A stretch of DNA of 11,553 bases from JANRLJ01 sp034437895 (GCA_034437895.1 DAOTTO010000152.1:1-11553), one strand, 5' to 3'; shown: positions 1 through 6,684, counted from the stretch's first letter. The notes: a model not told the origin generated them from the letters alone. Numbers and translations are program-made.

Positions 1-26
1 AGTAATTATGCCAAAACTCATTTTGA

Positions 27-32
27 TATAAT
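27..32 (+). promoter_or_regulatory. possible upstream extended -10 element
   Basis: A TATAAT hexamer preceded by TG one base upstream forms an extended -10 (TGATATAAT). No good -35 sits at the usual distance. It could start a second, longer transcript into tgt, about 80 bases upstream of the nearer promoter. In an AT-rich stretch this may be chance. Confidence 0.25.
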
Positions 33-103
33 AAGATCCTCAAAAATGCGCTGACGATCACCCTAAATTCGCTCAAGACTTGCACAGCGATTTACAACAT
101 TCA

Positions 104-112
104 TGCTATAAT
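104..112 (+). promoter_or_regulatory. extended -10 promoter of tgt
   Basis: TGCTATAAT is a perfect -10 hexamer (107-112) with the TG extension. TTGCAC at 80-85 is the only -35-like hexamer, but its 21-base spacer is too long, so this is best read as an extended -10 promoter. Transcription would begin near 119, leaving a leader of about 25 bases before the GTG start of tgt. Confidence 0.5.
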
Positions 113-143
113 AGCGCCGCTGTGTCTATTCTAAGGTTTATTT

Positions 144-1253
144 GTGACATTTACGTTTGAACTCCTCGCAACCGATGGTAAGGCGCGTGCTGGCATCTTT
201 CATACACCGCACGGGTCTATTCCGACTCCAGTCTTTGCCCCCGTAGGTACATTAGCGACGGTCAAGGCGATTCCCCCGCGTGACCTACATGAGATGAACG
301 CCTCGCTCATCCTCGCCAACACCTATCATCTTCACCTACGCCCCAGCGATGATATCATCCGCGATCTTGGCGGTTTGCATCGTTTTATGGCGTGGCCTGG
401 CCCCATCCTGACAGATTCCGGTGGTTTTCAGGTTTTCAGCCTCACGGAAATCAACAAAATTGATGATGATGGGGTGACGTTTCGCAATCATATCGACGGC
501 AGCAAACTGCGTTTTACGCCTGAAGTGTCGATGCGGATTCAAGAAAATTTGGGCGCAGACATTATCATGTGTTTCGATCAATGCCCAACCCCGACAGACC
601 GTACTATTGTTGAACAAGCCGTCCGCCGCACTCATGACTGGGCGGTCTTATGCCGTCAAGCCCATCCTGATGACAGTGTTCAGGCGTTGTTCGGGATTGT
701 ACAAGGCGGTATCTTTCCAGACTTGCGTGAACAATCAGCCACTTTTTTGCAAACACTCGGATTTCCCGGCTATGCTATTGGCGGTTTAGCTGTGGGTGAG
801 ACAAAACAAGCCATGTATGACACACTCGATATCACACTGCCTGCTCTGCCGGATGACAAACCCCGTTATCTGATGGGCGTAGGTGAAGCCGATGATCTAG
901 CTGAAGCCATTCTGCGCGGCGTGGATATTTTCGATTGTGTCATGCCGACACGAGTTGCCCGTCATGGTGCGGCGCTCACCCCTGACGGACGCATCAATAT
1001 GCGGAATCTCATTTATGCCCGAGATGACTCGCCCCTCCAAGTCGATTGTACCTGCTACTGCTGCCAGAATTTTTCAAAGGCGTATTTACGCCACCTCGTG
1101 CGTTCCAAAGAACTCCTCGCTCATTACCTCCTCAGCCTTCATAATATCCACTTCCTTATCCACCATACACAGCAGATGCGTCAAGCAATTTTTGAGGGGA
1201 CATTGCAATCTTACGTTGATCGTTTTCTTCAGCGTTATCTCCAACTTGCCTGA
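144..1253 (+). CDS. tgt: queuine/preQ1 tRNA-guanine(34) transglycosylase
   Basis: Bacterial Tgt swaps guanine at the wobble position of GUN-anticodon tRNAs (Asp, Asn, His, Tyr) for preQ1, a step of queuosine synthesis in the cytoplasm. The 369 residues match the usual bacterial length and form one TIM-barrel enzyme. Visible signatures: DSGGFQVFSL with D91 as the active-site acid/base, D145 in MCFDQCP, Q188 in IVQGG, the GGLAVGE loop (213-219), and D264 in FDCVMPTR as the expected nucleophile. The zinc site is complete: C302, C304, C307 and H333. Translation starts at GTG, supported by TAAGG at 132-136 with a 7-base spacer and by the family's normal N-terminus directly after it. No queA or other queuosine gene is in the window. 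The next gene begins 9 bases after the stop, suggesting co-transcription. Confidence 0.98.
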   Translation: MTFTFELLATDGKARAGIFHTPHGSIPTPVFAPVGTLATVKAIPPRDLHEMNASLILANTYHLHLRPSDDIIRDLGGLHRFMAWPGPILTDSGGFQVFSLTEINKIDDDGVTFRNHIDGSKLRFTPEVSMRIQENLGADIIMCFDQCPTPTDRTIVEQAVRRTHDWAVLCRQAHPDDSVQALFGIVQGGIFPDLREQSATFLQTLGFPGYAIGGLAVGETKQAMYDTLDITLPALPDDKPRYLMGVGEADDLAEAILRGVDIFDCVMPTRVARHGAALTPDGRINMRNLIYARDDSPLQVDCTCYCCQNFSKAYLRHLVRSKELLAHYLLSLHNIHFLIHHTQQMRQAIFEGTLQSYVDRFLQRYLQLA

Positions 1254-1262
1254 GTTTCTTTT

Positions 1263-2102
1263 ATGCACCCTAGCAAGCGCACCCTCGCCATCGTCGCCCT
1301 CACGACCACTCTGATGAGTTGCAGCGCACAGATGACCCCCGCCAGCACCCCAACCGCGCCTACGATGGCACTCCGCCTGTATGCCACCACCGCAACACTC
1401 CCCCTCGTTACAGATTTAACCACCGCCTATAGCGAAACACACCCCAATATCCTTTTTGACATCCGCAGCGGCAGCTATCAAACGATGCTTGACCATCTCT
1501 TAATCGGAGAAACCCCTTTTTTCCTCAGCAACCACCTCCCCGCTGATAGCACCCTATGGGCTGCTCCCCTCGGTCAAGATGGGATCGCCATTATCGGTCA
1601 CTCCAGCCTTGATGTACAAGAATTAACGCTTGAGCAGTTACGCGCTATTTATCAGGGACATATTACGAATTGGGACTCAGTGGGAGGTGCCTCTCAAGAA
1701 ATCATTGTGATGAGTCGGGAAGATGGATCGGGGACACGCGCCGAGTTTGAGCGTCTAGTAATGGGGCAACGTTCAACAACAGCAAATTCACGCCTCGCCA
1801 CCTCCAGTATAAGTATGATAGAAAGTGTCGCTGCTCTGCCCGGCAGCATCGGTTACGTGTCGATGAGCTATTTAGATGACCGAGTCCATGCGCTGACGAT
1901 AGAGGATGTTGCGCCTACCCTCGCCAATGTCAGCACAAATCGTTATCCATTAAGGGCAACTTTATATATTGTCGGGCTAACTGCCCCAGAAAATGCTTAC
2001 TTAGATTTAATTGGCTGGATGCAAGCCCCTAAAGGACAAGCCATTCTCTCTCGCTATTATGCCCCTTTAGACATCCCGTTTGTCATCCCAACAGCACCTT
2101 AG
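1263..2102 (+). CDS. PstS-like substrate-binding lipoprotein
   Basis: Predicted extracytoplasmic binding protein of the phosphate ABC-transporter type (PBP_like_2), 279 residues. A short positively charged start, a hydrophobic stretch and the lipobox L17-M18-S19-C20 indicate lipid anchoring at C20, followed by a Thr/Pro-rich linker (to about 35). Family hallmarks are IYQGHITNWDSVGG (129-142) and SREDGSGTR (151-159), which in PstS supplies the arginine and the Ser-Gly-Thr that bind phosphate. An RSGSY segment at 68-72 sits where the first oxyanion loop is expected. The phosphate-discriminating aspartate motif, usually near 'DxGxSD', is not obvious; FFLSNHL (86-92) lies there instead, so the ligand may not be phosphate. 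The start has no clear Shine-Dalgarno but lies 9 bases after the tgt stop, so coupling is likely. No pstC, pstA or pstB follows. It could be a sensor or scavenging protein; ligand unknown. Confidence 0.85.
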   Translation: MHPSKRTLAIVALTTTLMSCSAQMTPASTPTAPTMALRLYATTATLPLVTDLTTAYSETHPNILFDIRSGSYQTMLDHLLIGETPFFLSNHLPADSTLWAAPLGQDGIAIIGHSSLDVQELTLEQLRAIYQGHITNWDSVGGASQEIIVMSREDGSGTRAEFERLVMGQRSTTANSRLATSSISMIESVAALPGSIGYVSMSYLDDRVHALTIEDVAPTLANVSTNRYPLRATLYIVGLTAPENAYLDLIGWMQAPKGQAILSRYYAPLDIPFVIPTAP

Positions 2103-2108
2103 CTGAAA

Positions 2109-2498
2109 TCAAGGCAAAATCATTGGGTACGAAAACAACACCGAAAACAGCAAAATAATCACGAGAAGCCACATCATCATAATTGAAATATCGCGGTAAA
2201 AACGAAGCTGAGATCGACGTTTTTCCATTCGCATTTCATCTTCGCGCATCCGATACAATGCACCAGAGGCATATAAATTACCGGGATTCACCCTTAATAC
2301 ATTATCTAAACAGATCGAACTTTGATCGAGTGAATCTACAGCCACGCTCATCCATAACCACGCGTCTTCAAAATCATTATTTTCACGAATAAGCTCGCGC
2401 AGCACAGAACGTGCTTCTTCGCGCTTATCCTCTTTTACGAATTCGATGGCATCCATCAAGCGATCAATCCGTGATGGATCAGCTTCCTGAGTACTCAT
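2109..2498 (-). CDS. small tail-anchored TPR-like protein
   Basis: A 129-residue protein with an acidic, helical N-terminal part and one C-terminal membrane segment. Residues about 10-78 read as two TPR-like helix pairs: AIEFVKEDKREEARSVLREL, then DFEDAWLWMSVAVDS and SICLDNVLRVNPGN. A basic/acidic helix (83-102) leads into one hydrophobic stretch, about 105-125, ending at the C-terminus, so the TPR part should face the cytoplasm. TPRs are protein-interaction modules; no partner can be named. I chose ATG at 2498 rather than the TTG just upstream, because AAAGG then sits 9 bases away. The ribosome binding site overlaps the stop of the deacetylase gene upstream (12-base gap), so the two are probably co-transcribed and translationally coupled. 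Its 3' end lies only 6 bases from the convergent lipoprotein gene. Exact role unknown. Confidence 0.8.
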   Translation of the reverse strand: MSTQEADPSRIDRLMDAIEFVKEDKREEARSVLRELIRENNDFEDAWLWMSVAVDSLDQSSICLDNVLRVNPGNLYASGALYRMREDEMRMEKRRSQLRFYRDISIMMMWLLVIILLFSVLFSYPMILP

Positions 2499-2510
2499 CA
2501 ATGGTTACCT

Positions 2511-3398
2511 TTAGGACCTATCTGCCACAACCGCTTCATCCAATTTTACACCAGTGAACAGATCGTCTTCATCAACGACATCGCGGGCAGGTTTAGGATG
2601 AATCCGCGTAAAACTTTGCCGAACACCCAACACGCGCCGCATCCACCGAGGCACGAAACCACCCCGACCACCACCCTGGCTGGCATGGCAAGCACTAGCA
2701 CGATCCCAATCATCCAGATACGCACCGACATTGACTTTGGCATGTGATGGCTCAACATTATCCAGAATCATCAACAAGTCGATGTCTTGATTACGCCCAA
2801 GTTTTCGTGGGTCTTTACCCGCTAGGCGCGTCCGCCAAATGCCTATTTTTATAAAAAAAGTTGGGATGTTGTTGTAATACAATTTTTGTGGCTGATAAAT
2901 CGGCTGTCCAATGGTGAGATAATGGTCATCCCCCGATAAAGAAAACGCCTCAGTAGTCGCCCGCTGAATAGCAATATGATCTGGATGCCCATATCCGCCA
3001 TATTTATTGAAGGTGATAATGACTTGCGGCTGGATTTCTCTAATCACCTCAACGACGCGCCGTGTGACTTCCGCATGATTGTTTAACCCGTTCCACCAGA
3101 GACATTCGGGATCATCATTGGTAGGATCGCCCATCATGCCACTGTCTTTAAAACCTAGCTTAAACACTTTTTTAAAGCCCAGAATTTTGGAAGCACAATC
3201 CAATTCTGCTAAACGCAGTTCTTTAATTGAATTATAGCCTTGCAGCATTTCCGGCGATACGGTGCCAACCTCGCCATTAGTGGCGCACACATAATAAACA
3301 TCTACACCTTTCGCAACGGAACGGGCGATAAAAGCACCCAACCCAAAACTTTCATCATCAGGATGCGCGAAAGCGATCAATAAACGATGGTTTGACAT
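2511..3398 (-). CDS. LmbE/PIG-L family zinc-dependent deacetylase
   Basis: A 295-residue member of the PIG-L/LmbE superfamily (MshB, Mca, BshB and GlcNAc-PI deacetylases), which remove acetyl groups from N-acetyl sugars or cleave related amides. The AHPDDE motif at 11-16 gives zinc ligands H12 and D15 and the catalytic base D14. The second motif, YGHPDH (136-141), supplies H138 and the third zinc ligand H141. The core Rossmann-like domain covers about 5-180; the last 90 residues (DNVEPSHAKVNVGAYLDDWD and a basic W/R-rich segment) are less conserved. No signal peptide is seen, so it is cytoplasmic. ATG at 3398 is preceded by AAGGA with a 7-base spacer. The substrate cannot be read from sequence: thiol-cofactor precursors (mycothiol or bacillithiol type) or a sugar are possible, but no cofactor synthesis gene is nearby. 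The TPR gene follows in the same operon. Confidence 0.92.
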   Translation of the reverse strand: MSNHRLLIAFAHPDDESFGLGAFIARSVAKGVDVYYVCATNGEVGTVSPEMLQGYNSIKELRLAELDCASKILGFKKVFKLGFKDSGMMGDPTNDDPECLWWNGLNNHAEVTRRVVEVIREIQPQVIITFNKYGGYGHPDHIAIQRATTEAFSLSGDDHYLTIGQPIYQPQKLYYNNIPTFFIKIGIWRTRLAGKDPRKLGRNQDIDLLMILDNVEPSHAKVNVGAYLDDWDRASACHASQGGGRGGFVPRWMRRVLGVRQSFTRIHPKPARDVVDEDDLFTGVKLDEAVVADRS

Positions 3399-3424
3399 AC
3401 TCTATTCCTTGTTGTAATAACGCG

Positions 3425-3452
3425 ATGATAACGCAAACTATAGACGCGGCAA
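3425..3452 (-). promoter_or_regulatory. probable promoter of the deacetylase operon
   Basis: On the minus strand TTGCCG (3447-3452) and TATCAT (3425-3430) are separated by 16 bases. The -10 matches 5 of 6 consensus bases and the -35 matches 4 of 6. Transcription would start near 3418, about 20 bases before the ATG at 3398. A nearby TATAGT is an alternative -10. Confidence 0.4.
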
Positions 3453-3495
3453 AACGCCCCAATCTGACGGTTGCCCTACGATCAAAAATTTAACC

Positions 3496-3525
3496 GTGAC
3501 AAATCACCCCTACAGACGCGATAAT
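3496..3525 (+). promoter_or_regulatory. promoter of the L,D-transpeptidase gene
   Basis: GTGACA (3496-3501) and GATAAT (3520-3525), 18 bases apart, each match 5 of 6 sigma-70 consensus positions. Transcription would start near 3532, giving a leader of about 63 bases that contains the AAGGAG ribosome binding site at 3579-3584. It lies back to back with the deacetylase promoter in the 196-base divergent intergenic region. Confidence 0.55.
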
Positions 3526-3594
3526 GAACCTGTTTTGGGCTGATGAGTCCTTGCAACCGTTTCATAATGTAAGAGAAGAAGGAGTAACTAACGT

Positions 3595-4719
3595 ATGAAC
3601 GCTCGTTGGATGAAATTTTCCACCCCGCTCACTTTACTTGGAGCAGCTTTAATGTTTATGATCCCAGTTGGCGCACAAGGATCAGCTTCTGTCCCCACCG
3701 AATATGACCCGTCCGTCTGTGAAAACGACATTACAGGCGATCCGCTTTCCGCTGAATGTGCGGCGATGATCGAAGCCTTTCCAGAACCGTTGGTCGAGGC
3801 CATTGAGCAAGATCGTACCACCCTCGGCAGCTATAGTTTTTGGCGCGTAGGGCCAGCGGCAACGCCCACCTACAGCGCCCCCGGCGGCGCGGTTAGCAGC
3901 GAAATTCCCGCTGGCTTTAATTTCGTCACCGCGATTGACCTCAGCGTCGATGGTTGGTTACAAATCAGCGGCGGACAGTGGGTTAGCCAAGACACAGCGA
4001 CCTATCGTGAAGCGTCTTACTTCACCGGAGTCACCTTAACAAACGGCTTGGAGCATCCTTTTGCATTTGTGCTGGATTTAAGCATGATCTACACATCAGA
4101 ATACCCCGGCGGTCCCGCTTCAACTGCTACCGGACGGTTTTTGCAGCGCTATGAAACGGTCAATATTTTTTCCGTCGCCGTCGATGATGAAGGCTGGGAA
4201 TGGTATATGATCGGCCCCAACCAATGGGTAAAGCAGACATTTGTCGCTAAAGTAAAACCGACTGAACGCTCCGAAGAGGTGACTGGGCGCTGGACGGCAG
4301 TTGATCTATATGAACAAACGCTCGTCGCCTACGAAGACGATACCCCTGTTTTTGCTACCATCGTCGCTTCGGGTATCCCGCCTTATGACACCAATGAGGG
4401 CTTGTTCAGCGTATGGGCGCGGCTGCCTGCCGATGCGATGGCAGGGGCGACAGGCGCACCAGAAGCCTACGCGCTGCAAACCGTTCCTTGGGTGATGTAC
4501 TTCGATGGCGGAATCAGCCTACATGGGACGTATTGGCATGATCTGTTCGGCTATCGTCAGAGTCACGGTTGTGTCAATTTAACGGTGAGTGATGCTCGCT
4601 GGGTGTACGAATGGTTTTTGGGCGCTGAACCCAATGAAGACGACGAAATTGTGAATTACGTGCTTGTCTATAGCAGCGGAGAATACGGCGCGGGTGTTAT
4701 CCGCGAGAATAACGGTTAA
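3595..4719 (+). CDS. exported L,D-transpeptidase (YkuD domain)
   Basis: L,D-transpeptidases form 3-3 peptidoglycan cross-links or attach proteins to stem peptides outside the membrane. The 374-residue product starts with a signal peptide (basic start, hydrophobic 10-25, likely cleavage near VGAQG). Residues about 78-215 hold two beta-rich segments, each with an aromatic end (GWLQISGGQWVSQ at 120-132 and GWEWYMIGPNQWVKQ at 200-214), resembling paired SH3-like wall-binding modules; this is inference. The YkuD catalytic domain runs from about 230 to 358. H310 in SLHGTYWHD and SHGCVNL (323-329) with nucleophile C326 are the expected active-site residues, so the enzyme looks intact. AAGGAG 10 bases before the ATG fixes the start. 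The DUF3048 gene follows on the same strand, also exported, but with its own promoter. Peptidoglycan cross-linking is the best guess; the donor peptide is unknown. Confidence 0.92.
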   Translation: MNARWMKFSTPLTLLGAALMFMIPVGAQGSASVPTEYDPSVCENDITGDPLSAECAAMIEAFPEPLVEAIEQDRTTLGSYSFWRVGPAATPTYSAPGGAVSSEIPAGFNFVTAIDLSVDGWLQISGGQWVSQDTATYREASYFTGVTLTNGLEHPFAFVLDLSMIYTSEYPGGPASTATGRFLQRYETVNIFSVAVDDEGWEWYMIGPNQWVKQTFVAKVKPTERSEEVTGRWTAVDLYEQTLVAYEDDTPVFATIVASGIPPYDTNEGLFSVWARLPADAMAGATGAPEAYALQTVPWVMYFDGGISLHGTYWHDLFGYRQSHGCVNLTVSDARWVYEWFLGAEPNEDDEIVNYVLVYSSGEYGAGVIRENNG

Positions 4720-4730
4720 CTGCGTTTCGA

Positions 4731-4774
4731 ATAATGGGCGTAGACGTTTCTGCGCCCTACGCCCACACTATTCT
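4731..4774 (+). terminator. hairpin after the L,D-transpeptidase gene
   Basis: GGGCGTAG (4736-4743) pairs perfectly with CTACGCCC (4757-4764) around a 13-base loop, and imperfect AATA-type pairing extends the stem outward. GGGCG can alternatively pair with CGCCC at 4753-4757, giving a competing fold. No clear U-tract follows, so it may be a weak or Rho-assisted terminator, or an mRNA-end stabiliser. Confidence 0.4.
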
Positions 4775-4777
4775 CCC

Positions 4778-4806
4778 TGTGCAATCCTTCACTAAGGTCG
4801 TATACT
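4778..4806 (+). promoter_or_regulatory. possible promoter of the DUF3048 gene
   Basis: TATACT (4801-4806) matches 5 of 6 bases of a -10, with a weak TGTGCA (4778-4783) 17 bases upstream. Transcription would begin near 4813, leaving a leader of about 33 bases. It lies just after the hairpin that ends the previous gene, consistent with a separate transcript. Confidence 0.4.
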
Positions 4807-4845
4807 CCCGTCTGTTTTGCCCAATGACAAGTTTTGAGGATCGTC

Positions 4846-6270
4846 ATGCGACGTTTGTTTGTACTTTCTTCCCTAATTTTGATGATGATCGCTGTTCTAG
4901 CGACAATTCCTGCCGCTGCGAATGATGTCCCCACCATCGAACAGGTCAGCTTTAACACCAATACACCGCAGCCTGCGCCCGTGCGCTTCTATACCAATAC
5001 ACCGAATGGCCCAAGCGCCACACCAACAATCACGCCATCGCCGACATTAACGCTTACTTCGACGGCAACTGCGACATTGACACCCACACCTACCAATACA
5101 TCCACACCGACACCCACTTTTACACCGACCTTTACCCCCACCAACACGCCAACACCGACAAGTACACCAACCCCTACGCCCACACCTAACGGCCCCTTTA
5201 GTTATCCCGAAGGCGTAAATTCGCTCACAGGCTTGGTATTCCCAGATGAGGCCGCCCGTGAACGCCGTGCCTTAATCGTGAAAATTTCCAACTATCCGCC
5301 GATTGTTCGTCCCCAAACTGGACTAAATCTGGCAGATGTGGTGTTTGAATATGAGGTCGAAGGCGGGGTAACGCGCTTCGCCGCCATTTTCCGCAGCAAC
5401 ACGCCTGATCGTGTCGGCAGTGTTCGCAGCGCCCGACTATTCGATACCGAATTGCTCGTAATGTATAACGCGCTGCTGGCCTATTCCGGTACAAGCGAGC
5501 CGATACAAAATATTATTTTGGGCGCTGAATGGGTGTTCCAAGCCTTCTCGCCGTTGAAAGGTGATAACTGCGATAATGCCGGTTTCTGTCGCGATCAAGC
5601 CTTGCTTGATGCAGGCCGTCCTTTAGAACACACCCTCTTTTTGGATACAACAGTCCTGTATGACCTCGCTACACGCCGTAACGTCAACGTAGGCTATCCA
5701 GCACGAGGCTTTGCCTTTGCAGACCGTCCAGACCCTAATGGCGAACCTGCCGTTGATATTGATATTGCATGGTACGGTCAGGGTGAAGCACGTTGGCAAT
5801 ACGATGATGAAACGGGTCATTATGTGCGCTTTACCGACGGCATTCCACACATGGACGCAGGCGATGGGCAGCAGCTTTGGGCGGATAATCTCGTCATTAT
5901 CGAAGTAGCCCATGATGACCAACCCGATATTTTCCCAGAAGGCGCGAGTTATTTATCTACTGATATTCAGCTTCGGGCATTAGAGGGTGAAGAATTTGGG
6001 CAAGGACGCGCTTATGTCATCCGTGACGGAGTCTGGTATCAAGGCTACTGGCGGCGGCAAAATAACGAACCCGGCAGCGCACTCCAACTTCTCTACGGTA
6101 ACAATGTTCCGATCATGATGAAACCGGGACGCACATGGGTCACAGTTGTGCGTTGGTTGGGGGATGCTGTCATTGCAGAAGAACAAGCGGATATGGCCGC
6201 AACAGCAACCGCCATCGCGGGTACGCCCACACAAACACCGTTGGCAATCACCAGCGACCCCAACGATTAG
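4846..6270 (+). CDS. exported DUF3048 (YerB-like) protein with Thr/Pro linker
   Basis: A 474-residue protein. Residues 1-25 form a signal peptide ending IPAAA|ND, with no lipobox. A linker rich in Thr and Pro (about 57-115) probably spans the cell envelope. The DUF3048 region starts at 'NSLTGL' (125-130) and shows the family's conserved run: the segment 143-178 around VKISN, RPQTGL, ADVVFEYEVEGGVTRF, then SNTPDRVGSVRSAR (184-197) and LLAYSGTS (210-217). The C-terminal half (about 290-440) fits the second DUF3048 domain, including MMKPGRTWVTVV. The last 30 residues are again low-complexity. I prefer ATG at 4846 over TTG at 4834 because GAGGA (4836-4840) lies 5 bases before this ATG and would overlap the TTG. 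B. subtilis YerB is the named relative; its function is not established. Placement after an L,D-transpeptidase hints at a wall-linked role, which is inference. Confidence 0.88.
   Translation: MRRLFVLSSLILMMIAVLATIPAAANDVPTIEQVSFNTNTPQPAPVRFYTNTPNGPSATPTITPSPTLTLTSTATATLTPTPTNTSTPTPTFTPTFTPTNTPTPTSTPTPTPTPNGPFSYPEGVNSLTGLVFPDEAARERRALIVKISNYPPIVRPQTGLNLADVVFEYEVEGGVTRFAAIFRSNTPDRVGSVRSARLFDTELLVMYNALLAYSGTSEPIQNIILGAEWVFQAFSPLKGDNCDNAGFCRDQALLDAGRPLEHTLFLDTTVLYDLATRRNVNVGYPARGFAFADRPDPNGEPAVDIDIAWYGQGEARWQYDDETGHYVRFTDGIPHMDAGDGQQLWADNLVIIEVAHDDQPDIFPEGASYLSTDIQLRALEGEEFGQGRAYVIRDGVWYQGYWRRQNNEPGSALQLLYGNNVPIMMKPGRTWVTVVRWLGDAVIAEEQADMAATATAIAGTPTQTPLAITSDPND
5014..5190 (+). repeat. low-complexity Thr/Pro-coding repeat
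   Basis: About 59 codons are nearly all ACN and CCN with a few Ser, Asn, Phe and Leu. Short ACACC-type units recur imperfectly, giving a degenerate tandem array that encodes the linker of the DUF3048 protein. Slippage-driven length variation between strains would be expected. Such TPTPT linkers are common in exported Chloroflexota proteins. Confidence 0.8.
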
Positions 6271-6289
6271 TATCTAAAACACTTCAAAA

Positions 6290-6315
6290 TAAGGGGCGCA
6301 TTGATGCGCCCCTTA
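6290..6315 (-). terminator. strong intrinsic terminator hairpin
   Basis: AAGGGGCGCA (6291-6300) and TGCGCCCCTT (6305-6314) form a perfect 10-bp stem, 11 bp with the flanking T-A pair, around the loop TTGA. Read on the minus strand the stem is followed by TTATTTTG, a usable U-tract. Read on the plus strand it is followed by AAAAAA. The element therefore looks oriented for a leftward transcript, although the hairpin lies 20 bases after the DUF3048 stop and may act on both strands. Confidence 0.75.
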
Positions 6316-6331
6316 AAAAACAATTTCGGCC

Positions 6332-6463
6332 TCAATGTGTATAGAAAATATGCGAAAAGGAAACCTGTTTTATATAGTCGGCAGTTTTGGCTTTCACAGG
6401 CTGCAGCACCGAAAATAGCAGTACTGCAATTGCAACAATCAACATACAAAATTTGCGTAACAT
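6332..6463 (-). CDS. possible small secreted peptide (43 aa)
   Basis: A short ORF reading leftward: MLRKFCMLIV..., with R3 and K4, a hydrophobic core (about 7-20) and QPVKA|KT as a plausible signal-peptidase site at residue 25. The remaining mature part is about 18 residues, ADYIKQVSFSHIFYTH, then TGA. AAAGGG lies immediately upstream, but only 3 bases from the ATG, closer than usual. A weak promoter-like pair is seen further upstream (TTGTTG 6516-6521, TATGTT 6492-6497, 18-base spacer). The TGA lies 17 bases before a strong hairpin whose U-tract is oriented for this strand. Either a real exported peptide, or the N-terminal remnant of a longer exported protein gene. It resembles no family I know; IKQVSF echoes IEQVSF after the DUF3048 signal peptide, probably by chance. 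Confidence 0.4.
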   Translation of the reverse strand: MLRKFCMLIVAIAVLLFSVLQPVKAKTADYIKQVSFSHIFYTH

Positions 6464-6606
6464 ATACCCTTTACATTGATTAAGGTCTTGCAACATAGCG
6501 CACCAAAAGTTAATTCAACAACTGATTTATACAATTATTTTAATTCTAAATCACGCCTAAAACCCTTAAGGTATCTTTTGCTAAAATTGATAAGAGCATT
6601 TTTACC
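6464..6606. other. AT-rich intergenic stretch, left part
   Basis: No convincing ORF, RNA gene or repeat is seen here. It is markedly AT-rich and contains a short CCTTAAGG palindrome (6567-6574 region). It would carry the promoter of the minus-strand peptide ORF, if that is real, and leads into the paired palindromes to its right. Confidence 0.5.
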
Positions 6607-6643
6607 ATTACGAAATCGTAATTAGTGATTACGAAATCGTAAT
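6607..6643. promoter_or_regulatory. tandem pair of 16-bp palindromes (probable operator)
   Basis: ATTACGAAATCGTAAT occurs twice without mismatch, at 6607-6622 and 6628-6643, separated by TAGTG. Each copy is a dyad of two 7-bp arms (ATTACGA / TCGTAAT) around AA. The start-to-start distance is 21 bp, two helical turns, so two protein dimers would bind the same face. The inner arms (TCGTAAT-5-ATTACGA) make a third, overlapping dyad. The array ends 11 bases before the -35 at 6655, with dyad centres about 76 and 55 bases upstream of the predicted start site. That position suits an activator, or a repressor acting from upstream. I do not recognise the motif; the winged-helix protein encoded downstream is one candidate binder. 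Confidence 0.7.
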
Positions 6644-6654
6644 CTATCCTTGAT

Positions 6655-6684
6655 TTGATTTTCCAATTCACAGTACACTATAAA
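6655..6684 (+). promoter_or_regulatory. promoter of the winged-helix protein gene
   Basis: TTGATT (6655-6660) and TATAAA (6679-6684) are separated by 18 bases, matching 4 and 5 of 6 consensus positions. Transcription would start near 6691, giving an unusually long leader of about 160 bases to the preferred GTG start. The palindrome pair lies directly upstream. Confidence 0.5.

Noticed and set aside
937..1314. Plus-strand 125-codon ORF overlapping the end of tgt
   Set aside because: It overlaps the conserved zinc-site region of tgt in another frame and runs into the lipoprotein gene; shadow reading frame.
4989..5183. Minus-strand Val/Gly-rich ORF opposite the Thr/Pro linker
   Set aside because: It is the mirror of the ACN/CCN-rich linker codons; the VGVGV pattern is a by-product of that repeat.
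5014..5190. Repeat array considered as a CRISPR or tandem non-coding repeat
   Set aside because: Units are irregular, in frame and encode a Thr/Pro linker; there are no unique spacers.
6301..6483. Plus-strand ORF of about 60 codons after the hairpin
   Set aside because: It starts inside the terminator stem, has no ribosome binding site and no recognisable composition; the minus strand of the same stretch reads far better as a signal peptide.
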